DNA of 64,000 nucleotides from Aquilaria yunnanensis (Eukaryota; Streptophyta; Magnoliopsida; Malvales; Thymelaeaceae). The stretch lies in the NCBI GenBank assembly GCA_039654915.1, contig CM077598.1:75730041-75794040 (forward strand), in the 5' to 3' direction. The notes under the pieces are model-generated. The model worked only from the letters and a program-made list of their open reading frames with translations, did no database searches and was not told the DNA's origin. Within the stretch, counting starts at the first letter, position 1; each line of letters opens with the position of its first letter. Of this stretch, positions 53,480-64,000 are shown one piece after another. Both the position numbers and the translations under genes were made by a program.

Positions 53480-56400
53480 TGTCACACCCCACACAGGCCC
53501 TGGCCTCTTCACCGTCTGATAACACTCACCCCTTTCTTGCTTAGAGTTGACAAACTAATAGGTTTCTTGAGTATTGTTAATAACTTGCAAATTCGGCCAA
53601 CCCTTGTGAGTGGACTTTAAGTCTTATTTTCTTAAGGTAATGGGCCTGGGAGGTGGCCCAGGAGGCTTTTGAAGGTACTTAATCAGTTTCTTACAACAAG
53701 TGTAGGGCCCTATTTTGCTATCTTGCAAAACAAGCAAGGCTGTATTTGATAACTTGCATAACAAGCAAGGCACACACTCATGTAAATAAGTGTCTAGGAT
53801 TTGTGTAATTCAAGTATGCTACTTAGTACATGACAACCAAGAAGCCCATGATAACATAACATTTGAAAATCCAAGTTTAGATGCAAATAAGCATTCAGCC
53901 ATGAATAAGGCATAGGAGGTTCACAACATAAAACACATCCCACATTCATATAAACATGCCACACATTGGCCCAAAAGCATTCATCATCTACATGTCCAAA
54001 ACCTACATTCACAAGCATAATTCGGCCTACCAAGGTACTCCATGTACCACAAAACCTAGGTATACCTGAGACTACACATACATATACACAACAAAGGTAG
54101 TCTATAGAGTACACAGAACGTGGCTACATGCCAAGGTTCACCAAAGTTCAAATTCACCAAATTATGCTTACAGGCCAAAACCATTACTCTCCAAATAGAA
54201 CCTTAAGTGTGCGATAGAACAGGACACACTGCAGCACAAGACCTATAGCCATATTCATTGTCATAAATGTGAAAACCACTATCAGAGCAATAGTCCACAC
54301 ATCCATAGCTATTCACCTAGATAGTCCCACACTACTCAAGCCTGCACAACTTAAGACATAAGTTTCGGCCGAAACCTTGAATAAGACTTGTGAATGTAAC
54401 AACATAATCAAGCCAAGCACAACATTGGCACATACCTTAGACACACAAGCACCACTAGCACACACACACTAGTAATTCAAGCAAACACCACTCAAGCCGA
54501 GTGTCTTTTCCTGAAATACAAAAGTATGGGCAATGAGTAATAATTACTCAGTAGAGTTCACCACCATAACAACTTAATTAAGAGTTTATTTAGTTAAGTC
54601 GAGTATCAAACTCTAGACTTAACCTCCTCAAGCTCATAATGCCCTGCAAAACAAGACATAAAGACACCAAAACAACAACAATATACAAAATACTAACATA
54701 ACCGAGGCATATAGACATGAATATAAATGAAATAGGTTAGCAAGCACAACAAAACACTCAAGCACACAAAATACACACTCACACACCACAATGTACATTC
54801 AGCCGAAGCCCTAGCATGTGCCCCAATGCACCATTGCACTCAATACTTCACCATTTAAGTCCACCATCCACTAGAGCTCCGAAATGCCTAGCAAGTTGGC
54901 CTCACTCACTAGAATTTCTAGCACATGCCAATAATTAATTAGCTAACCAATGCTCAATAACTGAATTATCTCAATAAGCCCATCAAGTAACTAAGGTCAT
55001 TTAACATATGTTAACTATCACTTAGCCACTTTATCACTTGAGTCATGGTATATTACCAAGCAAACAAGTAAAACCGTGAACCCTACCTTTTCAAACTAAG
55101 CTTGAGCCTTCTCGATTGATGCTTAAACATCCAAGCCCGAAATGCTCATCAACAAGGATGGCCTAGCACATTTCAACTATCAATTAGGCACCAATATTAC
55201 TTGTTCATGGAATCTATACCACGCATTCAAGTAATTTGCAATTATCTACCTCAATTCTAAGATTGCATGTCTCGGCCTCTCCTTGTTCCTTCAAACTGAA
55301 GCTTTAACTTGAATTCTTAGGTCGCCTAGTGCCAAGAATGGAGATTCCAAGCTTGATTTCGTGTTCAAGCTCCCATTCAACGCAAATTTGGAATGAATTT
55401 GACAGCACCACCTCCTCGGCTTTCAAGAACACTAGGAACTCGGTTAATCCGAGACAAAGAAAAGTAATGAGTGCCAAGTTTGAGTGGAAACATGCATTAG
55501 CCGGTTACACGCCAAATGGCACCAAGATGGACTTAACTTGCTTCTCGATCATGACAAGTTTTTGCATGGTGCAATGCCATCCTCCCATACTTCTTAGTGC
55601 CATGTTTAGCACCCGAAAGAGTGCTCAAATTGACCTTCAAGTTTTGTTTCTCGGCATTGACCACATACTCAATTTCTATGTGAAATTTGCCCCCAAAAAT
55701 TCTCGGTTTTACACTCATGTCACTTCTCAATTTTCATTATAGTCCTTCACTTTTATTTCTTCCAACAAACTTCATGGCCACTTTTCCTTCTGCATTTGGA
55801 ACTCAAAAGTTCTCAAATTGGCACATACACCACTGCCCCCATGTTCAAACAAGTTCTCCATGTTTTCATAACATTTCTTTTATTTTCTTGGCCTAGGCCA
55901 ATGATATGATCAAAGAAGGCACAACCAAGGATGGCAAGGATCCATTGAAGGTTTCTAGTGGGCCAATGACAAGGAAGAAGGTTAAGGAGCTTGCTAGTGC
56001 ACTTCAAGCTCGGATGTTGACAGATTGGTGATGTTATGGTAGAAAAATCATATCTTGAGCTAAACAGATCAGAATTGAGTAATTATTGATTCATTGGAAA
56101 TATAATATCTGGAGATACAAATCATATGAAGACCATTAAACCCAGTTTGCACGTTAAGGAGGTCCAATTTAGCTTCAAAGTCGCGATTTACGAGTTATCG
56201 CTGGTTCAGAAGTAGTTGCAGTATTTTGGGTATATCTTTGGATTTAGATGTCCGTTTTGTGTGGTTCAGGTGTCATTTCAAAGCTAAGAAAGAGATCTAC
56301 AACTTTCATTCTTTGCATTTTGAGAAATCATGGATGCATCAAGTTCGAATTTCAGCTTGAAGTTGAAGACACAAGCAGGAACCACCTGAGAAGACTATTT

Positions 56401-56948
56401 TGGGTTTTTATGCCCAATCTTGTGCTGTAACGTATCTTATTTTATTTTCCTAATTATTTACATTATTTAGGAATTTATTTAGGCTATGGAATAGTTTTAA
56501 ATCATTTTGGACAAGTGGCGTACGCTGCATTCATTAAACTTGTTCAAACTAGGAATTAGAGTCCTAATTTGACTAGGATTTCCTATGTCTTTGTATCTAG
56601 GATTCCTAAGGGATTTAGGTTGCGAATTTTGCCCAACTTTTAACCCTAGTTTAGGCCTATATAAAGGCACATATTCTGGATGTAAACACACAGAAAAATT
56701 TTGAAATAATATTGCTCTTTGGAGAGGTTTTCTCTTTGGTTCTTGGCGGACTGCCTTGGTGCACAAGTGTGCTTGTGTTCTTGGAGTTCTATACTTCTCG
56801 TTTCTAGTCACAGGTTGATTAGGGGTGGGGGTCTTCAAACCCAGTCTCTTTGATGTCTTGTGGAGCTTGAAAAACATCTTGGGCGCGTTTCATGGTCTTT
56901 ATACCATCGGGGTTCGCATCAGCCAAGCACTAGGAAATGAACCTAAGA
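53480..56948 (+). mobile_element. Solo LTR H2 (same family as H) inside element C
   Basis: Starts TGTCACACCCCACACAGGCC and ends AACCTAAGA (family end CCTAACA with one change). Perfect target duplications ACCAA at 53475-53479 and 56949-56953. About 2.45 kb belongs to this LTR; the rest is the nested solo LTR at 55902-56921. It shares CTTTAAGTCTTATTTTCTTA and the following TGGGCCTGGGAGGTGGCCCA with LTR H in element B. The interior is AT-rich without genes; the 106-residue minus frame near 53800-54114 is not supported. Confidence 0.82.
55902..56921 (+). mobile_element. Solo LTR I (1020 bp) nested in solo LTR H2
   Basis: Starts TGATATGATC, ends GGTTCGCATCA, with perfect target duplications GCCAA (55897-55901 and 56922-56926). 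It contains a TATA box CTATATAAAGG near 56658. In its first 130 bases a frame reads GTTKDGKDPLKVSSGPMTRK and then KVKELASALQARMLTDW, ending in a stop. This resembles the basic C-terminal tail of some plant gypsy polyproteins (GPMTRARAK-like), so pol probably extends into the LTR in this family. Confidence 0.82.
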
Positions 56949-56953
56949 ACCAA

Positions 56954-58082
56954 AGTACTAGATCAACCGAGCATAGCAATAATGTCCATAGCAACCTTGG
57001 GTAAAGGATGGAAGGATCCTATCAAGAAATATCTTGCAACTTTAGAACTTCCCCAAGACCCTCTTGAAGCTGTGAAAGTGAAAAAGTGCTTGGGTAGATA
57101 CACAGATGAAAGGGTACACCAACCCGCTACAAAGATGTATCGGTTAAGGTAGCATAGAAGTAGTTCTCACAGAAGTCCATGAAGGAGCCTGTGGGTCTCA
57201 CATCGGGATTGATGCACTTGTGGGGGTTTTACTTTGGCAAGGATATTTTTGGCCTGCTTTAAGGAAAGATGCAAGGCAGTTTGTCAAGAAATGCGACAAG
57301 TGCCAGAGACACGCACCCATCCAGAGAATACCCTTGAAAGTGATAACTTTTGCAAACTATCCTTGCCCCTTCATTGTTTAGGGTATTGACCTCATTGGAC
57401 CTTTCCCAATGGGCCTAGGAGGAGTAAAGTTCTATGTAGCCACAATGGATTATTTCACTAAGTCACCCTTGGCAGCCATCTCATCGAAGGACATACAGTG
57501 ATTTGTCTGGAAGAGCATCATATGTTGATTCGGTGTGCTGAGGGTGATAGTAGCTGATACTGGTTCCTAGTTCACTGATAAAGGTTTTCAAGAATTTGCA
57601 ACCAACCTTGGAATAAGATTGCACTTTACCCCAGTTGCACATCACCAAAGCAATGGATAAGTTAAAGTGTCCAATAGAAGGATAAAAGATGGTTTGAAGA
57701 AGAGGTGGAAAGAAGCAAAAGGAAAATGGCTAGGTGAGCTTCCAAGCGTGCTGTGGAGTTACCAAACAACTCCCAGAAGGGCCACGGGTGAGACACCTTT
57801 CTGACTCATCTTTGGCACAGAGGCAATTATCCTTGTCAAGGCTGTGCAACCATCTATTAGAGTATAGGTGTTTGGCAAAGAAGGGAACAACATCAGTTTA
57901 AGAACCAAGTTAGATATGATTGACAAACATAGGGAGATGTCCGAACTCAGAAGAAAATCTTTTCAGCGAAAGGTAGCCATTGCTGGAAACTTGCAAGTCA
58001 AGCCTAAAGGGATCAAGAAAGGAGACCTTGTTCTCCGATAGGTTGAGCTGGAACCCTGAAGACCATCTCATGGAGTACTTTG
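56954..58082 (+). pseudogene. Element C integrase (broken, truncated)
   Basis: Resumes after the target duplicate with KVLDQPSIAIMSIATLGKGWKDPIKKYLATLELPQD. The zinc-binding part LTEVHEGACGSHIGIDALVGVLLWQGYFWP...KCDKCQRHAPIQRIP and the catalytic region (GIDLIGPFPM, VADTGS in place of VADNGS) are recognisable, with several stops. It ends at GVL in PSHGVL where copia LTR sequence starts at 58083. Confidence 0.83.
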
Positions 58083-58787
58083 TGTTAGTGTTGTGCCCAA
58101 AAGCCAATCATGAGATGATTGTCTTTTTTGCACATTGAGTCATGATATTTTTTTAAGGCATTAATCCAGCAATTATGGTTTGTTGTTTTGTTTCTGCGTA
58201 ACGTAACAAACATAATTGTAACCCTAGAATAATGATATTCTCAAATGTCCCTAGTCTAGTATTATTATGGAGTGGGTTGCAATAATACATAACGACTAGC
58301 ATATGTGGAGACTAATATGAGATATGTAGTCTACATATGTGTACAAGTTGGAGAACTTGTGTACTGGACCGACCAACCATGAGAACACTACATGGATCGT
58401 TATATGAGTGTCATAAGTGATTCTCATAGTGATCATGGTATATGTAGTCCTTCGACCTAAGATCATCAAGGTTCCCTACATGTGAGTCAAATACTTTGAT
58501 ACTTTCCTTTGTTGCTCGTAACTGAGTGAACTTGAAGGAGGTCATTGGGTATGTCACATATCATGTGGCGGGATTTGTATGATCAAGATGAGATTTGTCC
58601 CTCCTATGTAATGGGAGTGATATCTTCCGGCCCCTTGATAGAGTAAGACTTAGAAAAATGCATGGCCATGCTCAGATGAGTTGATATACGATATCAATGT
58701 CATCAGTTTAAGTTGGTCTACTCGGTAATCAAGAAACCAAAGATTGGGCTATACAAGAGTGACACATTCCATGTCTCATGCTTAGTC
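58083..58787 (+). mobile_element. Partial copia LTR in inverted orientation (705 bp)
   Basis: Starts at the LTR outer end TGTTAGTGTTGTGCCC and follows the Co family LTR in element orientation to CTTAGTCTTGAT, half way through the LTR. It then meets a few filler bases and the far end of the oppositely oriented Co2 LTR. It forms a long inverted repeat with about 59497-60206. Confidence 0.85.
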
Positions 58788-58793
58788 TTGATT

Positions 58794-60206
58794 GATGTGT
58801 TTTGGGAGCCAAACAGCGTAGCAGAATTTAACCGAAACCCTCCAGGATCTAAGTGAAACGGGGTAAACCGGGTGTTCCAAAATTTTCATACCTAATTTTC
58901 GGTTGAGATCTCTCACTCAACTGTAGAGTCGAATCACAAAACCTGAACAGTTGACGTGCTTAGGCTCTCTATGGTATCCACACGCGCCTCTCAGGATCAC
59001 CACGCTTCCACCATGTCCCGACAGATGCGTTTCTCTTGCGCTTGCAGTGCTAGCTTGCGTCCTCAAAGGAATTGCAAGAGAAGAGTGTGGCTATCCTTTT
59101 GGGTGGCTAGGGCAAGGAGACCTTCAAATTTCTCACTTAAAACTTGTATTTATAGTGAGACTCAACTTCCGGGCCTAATGGGTTTCAAAGCCCTAATATA
59201 ATTAGGATTTAATTTCAGGCTTAATAATGGCTCACCTAGTGGGCCATTATTAATACGAAATATTGTGAAACCAAAACCCAAATTATTAGTCCATGCACTC
59301 TAATGATCCAAATAGCTCTATGTGTGCCACCCAATAGGCTCTTACGACGTTGGCAATGATCATAAATCACATTTATAATCATAAGGAATGAGCGGTGTCT
59401 AGCAACACATCATTGCTATCCAAGTGACAAGATTGTCGATGATTCGACTAAACCTTTATGATCATCACCGATATATGTCATTGTCCCTTTGTCCAAGATA
59501 TCAAGACTAAGCATGAGACATGGAATGTGTCACTCTTGTATAGCCCAATCTTTGGTTTCTTGATTACGGAGTAGACTAACTTAAGCTGATGACATTGATA
59601 TCGTATATCAACTCATCCAAGCGTGGCCATGCATTTTCTAAGTCTCACTCTATCAAGGGGCCCGAAGATATCACTCCCGTTACATAGGAGGGACAAATCC
59701 CATCTTGATCATACAAATCCCTCCGCATGATATGTGACATACCCAATGACCTCCTTCAAGTTCACTCAGTTACGAGCAACAAAAGAAAGTATCAAAGTAT
59801 GTGACTCACATGTAGGGAACCTTGATGTTGTTAGGTTGAAGGACTACATATACAATGATCACTATGAGAATCACTTATGACACTCATATAACGATCCATG
59901 AAGTGTTCTCATGGTGGGTCACTCCAGTACAAAAGTTCTCCAACTTGTACCCATATGTAGACTACATATCTCATATTAGTCTCCACATATGCTAGTCATT
60001 ATGTATTATTGCAACCTGCTCCACAATAATACTAGACCAGGGACGTTTAAGAATATCATTATTCTAGGGTTACAATTATGTTTGTTAAGTTACGAAGAAA
60101 CAAAACAACAAATATAATTGCTGGATAAATGCCTTAATAAAATATCATGACTCAATGTGCAAAAATACAATCATCTCATGATTGACTTTTGGGCACAACA
60201 CTAACA
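58794..60206 (-). mobile_element. Co2 copia 3' LTR (about 1.41 kb)
   Basis: Same family as 5244-6659; plus-strand start is a damaged TGTGTTTTGGGAGCC and the end is GGGCACAACACTAACA. Directly inside lies a polypurine tract (minus strand AGTGGAAGTGGGAGAT, 60207-60222), showing that this is the 3' LTR of the minus-strand element Co2. Confidence 0.92.
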
Positions 60207-60220
60207 ATCTCCCACTTCCA

Positions 60221-62717
60221 CTAAAGCGAATCATCCATGTATCTAATACCAATGGACCTGGAATGGCTATCATGCTTTTGCTGCGTAAGGGGCTTTGTCA
60301 GTGGATCAGCAATGTTGCTGTTTGTCGAAGTCCTGCATATCCTTACATCAGCCCTCTCGATGATCTCCCTGATGAGATTATAGCGTTGGAGTATATGTTT
60401 GGATCGCTGGTGAGATCGAGGTTCCTTAGCCTGTGCAATTGCTCCATTATTGTCACAATAGAGCTCTATTGAGTCGACAATGCTTGGAACCACTCCAAGT
60501 TTAGTGATGAACTTCTTGATCCAAACTGCCTCCTTCGCAGCACTAGAGGCGTCAATGTACTCAGATTCTGTTGTAGAGTCAGCTACTGTCTCTTGCTTTG
60601 AACTCTTCCAGCTCACAGCACCACCACCAATACAAAACACATAACCAGATTGCGATCTGAAATCATCCTTATCGGATTGGAAGCTTGCATCGGTGTAACC
60701 CCTTACAACGAGCTCATCTTCACCTCCAAAGACCAAGAATGCATCCTTAGTCCTTCATAAGTACTTAAGGATGTTCTTAATAGTTGTCCACTGACTCTCA
60801 CCGGGGTTTGATTGGTACCTACTCGTCATGCTCAAAGCATATGAGACAACGGGACGAGTACATATCATGGCATACATGATAGATCCAATTACTGAGGCAT
60901 ATGCAATCTTACTCATGCGCTCTCTCTCCTCAGTTGTATTCGGACACTAAGATCTAGAAAGAGTGATACCATGTGACATGGGCAAGAATCCTTTCTTGGA
61001 ATCTTGCATGCTAAACCTCTTTAGCACCTTGTCAATGTATGTACTTTGACTTAGGCCAAGAAGCTTTCTAGATCTATCTCTATAGATCCTGATGCCTAAC
61101 ACATAGGCTGCTTCACCCAAGTCCTTCATAGAGAAACATTTCCCTAGCCAAGTCTTCACAGACTGTAGCTCAGGAATGTCATTCCCGATGAGTAGTATGT
61201 CATCTACATACAACACCAAGAAGACAATAGCGCTCCCACTAATCTTCTTGTAGACACAAGGTTCATCTTCATTTTTGATAAAACCAAACTCTTTGATTGC
61301 ATCATCAAACGAAGATTCCAACTTCGAGAAGCTTGCTTCAGTCCATAAATGGACCTTTGCAACTTGCACACTTTATTGGCATTCTCAGGAGTGATAAAAC
61401 CCTCAGGGTGTGTCATGTACACATCCTCAAGTAGCTTTCCATTTAGGAATGCAGTTTTGACATCCATTTGCTATATCTCATAATCATAGTGTGCAGCAAT
61501 AGCAAACAAAATTCGGATGGATTTAAGCATAGCAACTGGTGAAAAAGTTTCATCATAGTCAATACCATGAATTTGCTTGAAACCTTTTGCAACCAATCGT
61601 CCCTTAAAGGTAATCACATTACCATCCATGTCTGTTTTCTTCTTGAAAACCCATTTGCACCCAATGGGTTTTACCCCTTCAGGTGGGTCAACCAAAGTCC
61701 ATACTTGGTTTTCATACATGGATTCCATCTCGGATTTCGTGGCCACTAGCCACTTCTCAGAGTCAGGCCCCGACATAGCTTGTTGGTAGGTTGTGGGCTC
61801 ATCCTGATCCATGAGCATCACATCACCGGTCTGAGTCACGAGAAATCCATATCTTTCAGGCTCACGCCGAATCCTACCAGTCCTACGTGGGCTCTGTGCT
61901 ACAGGAACAGACTCTTGAACCACAACATCTTGTGGTGTCTATTCAGGTTCCATTTCAGGTTCGATGTCTCCTTGTTGTTCTTGAATTTCTTCAAGTTCTA
62001 CTTTCCTCCCACTAGTTCCTTTAGAGATAAACTCTTTCTCCAAAAAGGCACCAGTTCGAGCAACAAACACTTTTTGCTCAGAATGATTGTAGAAATAGTA
62101 ACCCTTTGTTTCTTTGGGATACCCAACAAAAAGGCATTTTTGAGATTTGGGCCCTAGTTTGTTAGAGGATTGACATTTCACATAAGCGTCACAGCCCCAA
62201 ATCTTCATAAAAGATAAATTGGAACGCCTCTCACTCCATATCTCATATGGTGTCTTTTGAACCGATTTAGATGGAACTCGGTTTTGTGTAAAAGTGGCTG
62301 TCCCTAGAGCATGTCCCCAAAAGGAGTTTGGAAGGTCAGCTTGACTCATCATGGAGTGAACCATGTCTAACAGAGTTCGATTTCTCCTTTCAGAAACACC
62401 ATTCCATTGAGGTGTACCTGGTGGAGTGAGTTGTGATACTATACCACACTCCTTCAGATAGTCAAGGAATTCTTAATCCAAGTACTCTCCACCTCGATCT
62501 GATCGAAGCACTTTGATACTCTTCCCGAGTTGATTCTCTATTTCATTCTTGAATTCTTTGAACTTTTCAAAGGATTCTGACTTGTGTCTCATAAGATACA
62601 CATAGCCATATCTGCTGAAGTCATCAGTGAAAGTAATGAAGTATTGGAAACCTCCTCTAGCTTGTGTAGACATAGGGCCACATACATCACTATGTATAAG
62701 TCCTAGTAAGTCATTAG
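60221..62717 (-). pseudogene. Co2 copia integrase-RT-RNase H (broken; 5' part lost)
   Basis: Minus strand, in order: integrase LLGLIHSDVCGPMSTQARGG and RSDRGGEYLD with a stop in place of the next residue (near 62474), MVHSMMSQADLPNSFWGHALG; in-frame TAG at 61939-61941, the same site as in Co1; RT 61923 onward with [10 protein letters not shown] and [13 protein letters not shown], broken by a one-base deletion near 61310; stops near 60948 (SRS-stop-CP) and 60757; RNase [26 protein letters not shown] and [24 protein letters not shown], ending [13 protein letters not shown]...YMDDSL at 60221, the natural C-terminus. Gag, protease, leader and 5' LTR are missing because element D is inserted at 62718. 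Confidence 0.9.
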
Positions 62718-64000
62718 TGATGCCCCAAGGCATCTTCGTTTGCTGTCATGTTGACAGGTGGAGAGACTTCCTGGGGAGGCGAGTGCCTGGAGCTCAGGTT
62801 TCCCAGCTGAGTGTGCCTGAAAAGCTCAAAGAAGAGGTTAGGAGGTCCCCGGTTTGTTTTTCCGGGGAGGACCCTCCGACGCCCAAGTCAGTTTTCTGAG
62901 TGAAGGTGGAGGAAGAACACTAAGGGATCAAGTGTCTTGCCTGTTTTGTGTTTTCTCAGAGAGAGGAAAATGCCCATCCTTTGCCCAGTCCCATTTCCTA
63001 GTATTTATAGGAGTAGCTGGTCCGTTCAGATCATGACACGTGTTCGGTCGGATTTGATCTGTCTCTTCGGACCTAGGGGACAGGCAGCCGTTTGCAGCCT
63101 CTTTTAGCCCTGGACCCGGACAGGTTGTGTCAGGACTGGGGCGGCTGCGGCGTGTCATTTCGCCGTTCAGATGTGACGTGTGGGGCTTGTGGGCGACATG
63201 TCAGAGGCTCCTTAAATGCTCATACCGTACTCCCGAGGTCCCCTGGGCGACGTCGCCCTTCGGTGCGTGCACCCTCTTCGAATTCTATCCGTCCTTCGGT
63301 GCGAGCACTTCCTTCGGGATCTATCCCATAATTCTGGGAGCGCCCTTGATGAACACCTTATTCGGGACTCACATCCATAGTTCGGGGATTCCCTTGTTCA
63401 GGTGTTTCTTCTTCGGGGAAGACCTCTTTGGGGCCTCTTCCTTCGGGGAGATTCTCCCTTGCTTCAGGGAGATGGCTCTCTTACCCGAAGCCGGTCAGTT
63501 TAGCCCCTCGATGGAGACGGTGTTGTCCTCAGAATTCCTGACGAGCTACCGAAGTCTCGAGCTCATAGTGTTTGACTTCGCACCTTCCGAGGTCAGTAAA
63601 AAGATCCTCTCTTGGGTGACGTCAGACTCCTCGGCCAATATTCTGGCGCGGAGTTACTACCGAGGAGGCGTTAGCCTTTGGCTATCACAGGCCCCCCTCC
63701 GAAAAGCCAAAGTGAGAAACTTCGGTTCATCGGTTTTCGGGTCCTGTGGTTGTGATATCTGCGCCGAAGACGCCTTCTTCTGCCTGAAGCGATGGGCAGT
63801 CCTTTTTGCGTCCTCGAGGTGCGAAAAGATAGGCTGTCCGTGTGCCGAAGATACACCTTCTGCCCGAAGTCACAGGCTATCTCTTGGTGTCTTCGTGGCG
63901 AGGGGAAATAGGATAACCTTGTACCGAAGATAGACCTTTTGCCCGAAAATCACGGGCTCTTCGGCCTTGGCCCGTTCTTTGGTGCCTTCGAGGCGGAGCC
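62718..64000 (-). mobile_element. Element D: Ty3/gypsy (Tat-type), 3' LTR and internal edge
   Basis: 3' LTR 62718-63687 (970 bp) with plus-strand edges TGATGCCCC and GGCTATCA; polypurine tract GGAGGGGGGCCTG (minus) at 63688-63700. It is inserted in Co2 integrase after ATTAG (62713-62717); the partner duplicate is off window. The LTR has a minus-strand TATA box (63002-63009) and CACGTG at 63037-63042. Near its inner end, MTANEDALGHH is encoded from ATG 62749. The internal sequence to 64000 shows three imperfect repeats related to those of element A and no gene. Confidence 0.9.

Larger units (their letters stand above)
48577..58082 (+). mobile_element. Element C: decayed Ty3/gypsy (Tat-type), 3' end lost
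   Basis: Plus orientation: 5' LTR, degenerate PBS, broken gag-pol. Integrase stops abruptly in PSHGVLR at 58082 where copia LTR sequence begins. No polypurine tract, antisense gene or 3' LTR of C is in the window. It contains a nested solo LTR at 53480-56948. Confidence 0.88.

Noticed and set aside
53794..54114. 106-residue Cys-rich minus-strand frame
   Set aside because: It lies inside a solo LTR, is not conserved in the related LTR H, and has no domain.
63127..63933. 268-residue plus-strand frame crossing the element D LTR and internal region
   Set aside because: It runs across the LTR-PPT junction opposite to element orientation and consists of low-complexity TTCGG-rich LTR sequence; no homologous frame in LTRs A, B or E.

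Overview
This 64 kb window reads as intergenic heterochromatin of a flowering plant, probably a eudicot; I cannot name the species. I found no host gene, rRNA or tRNA. Almost everything is LTR retrotransposon, nested several layers deep. It includes Ty1/copia elements with an initiator-Met-tRNA primer site (PBS) and Ty3/gypsy elements of the Tat type (retroviral-type plus second RNase H, DDGS protease, PBS starting TGGCGCC). Around them lie solo LTRs with intact 5-bp target duplications (TSDs) and AT-rich repeat remnants.

Layout. 1-6659: 5' part of copia element Co1 (minus strand), inserted in the gag of gypsy element E (6660-8674, minus). 8675-13320: old repeat DNA holding a copia solo LTR (9003-10418, TSD CTAAT). 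13321-24473: gypsy element A (plus), nearly intact, with one unbroken Gag-Pol frame. 24474-25532: tandem-repeat DNA. 25533-40189: gypsy element B (minus, perfect TSD ATAGG), decayed, with two solo LTRs inside it (26205-27245 and 32511-35707). 40190-48576: continuation of the host repeat plus an old copia LTR remnant. 48577-58082: decayed gypsy element C (plus), interrupted by a long solo LTR (53480-56948) that itself contains a third solo LTR (55902-56921). 58083-62717: an inverted partial copia LTR, then the 3' half of copia element Co2 (minus). 62718-64000: the 3' LTR and internal edge of gypsy element D (minus), inserted in Co2.

The most interesting system is a gene on the strand opposite to gag-pol, between pol and the 3' LTR, in both A and B. 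It has a TATA box about 290 bp upstream of its ATG, four exons and three short introns. Splice positions and phases agree between the two diverged copies. The N-terminal part resembles the plant 'putative gypsy type transposon' (Transposase_28-like) family and the C-terminal part is a coiled coil. Introns on this strand are not recognised in the genomic RNA, so they can survive retrotransposition.

A second shared feature is that the Gag frame appears to start inside U5 of the LTR. The conserved peptide M-x-x-N-(E/D)-D-A-x-(G/W)-H-H runs into LAPSVG, so the PBS itself is coding. Elements A, B, C and D, and more loosely E, support this.
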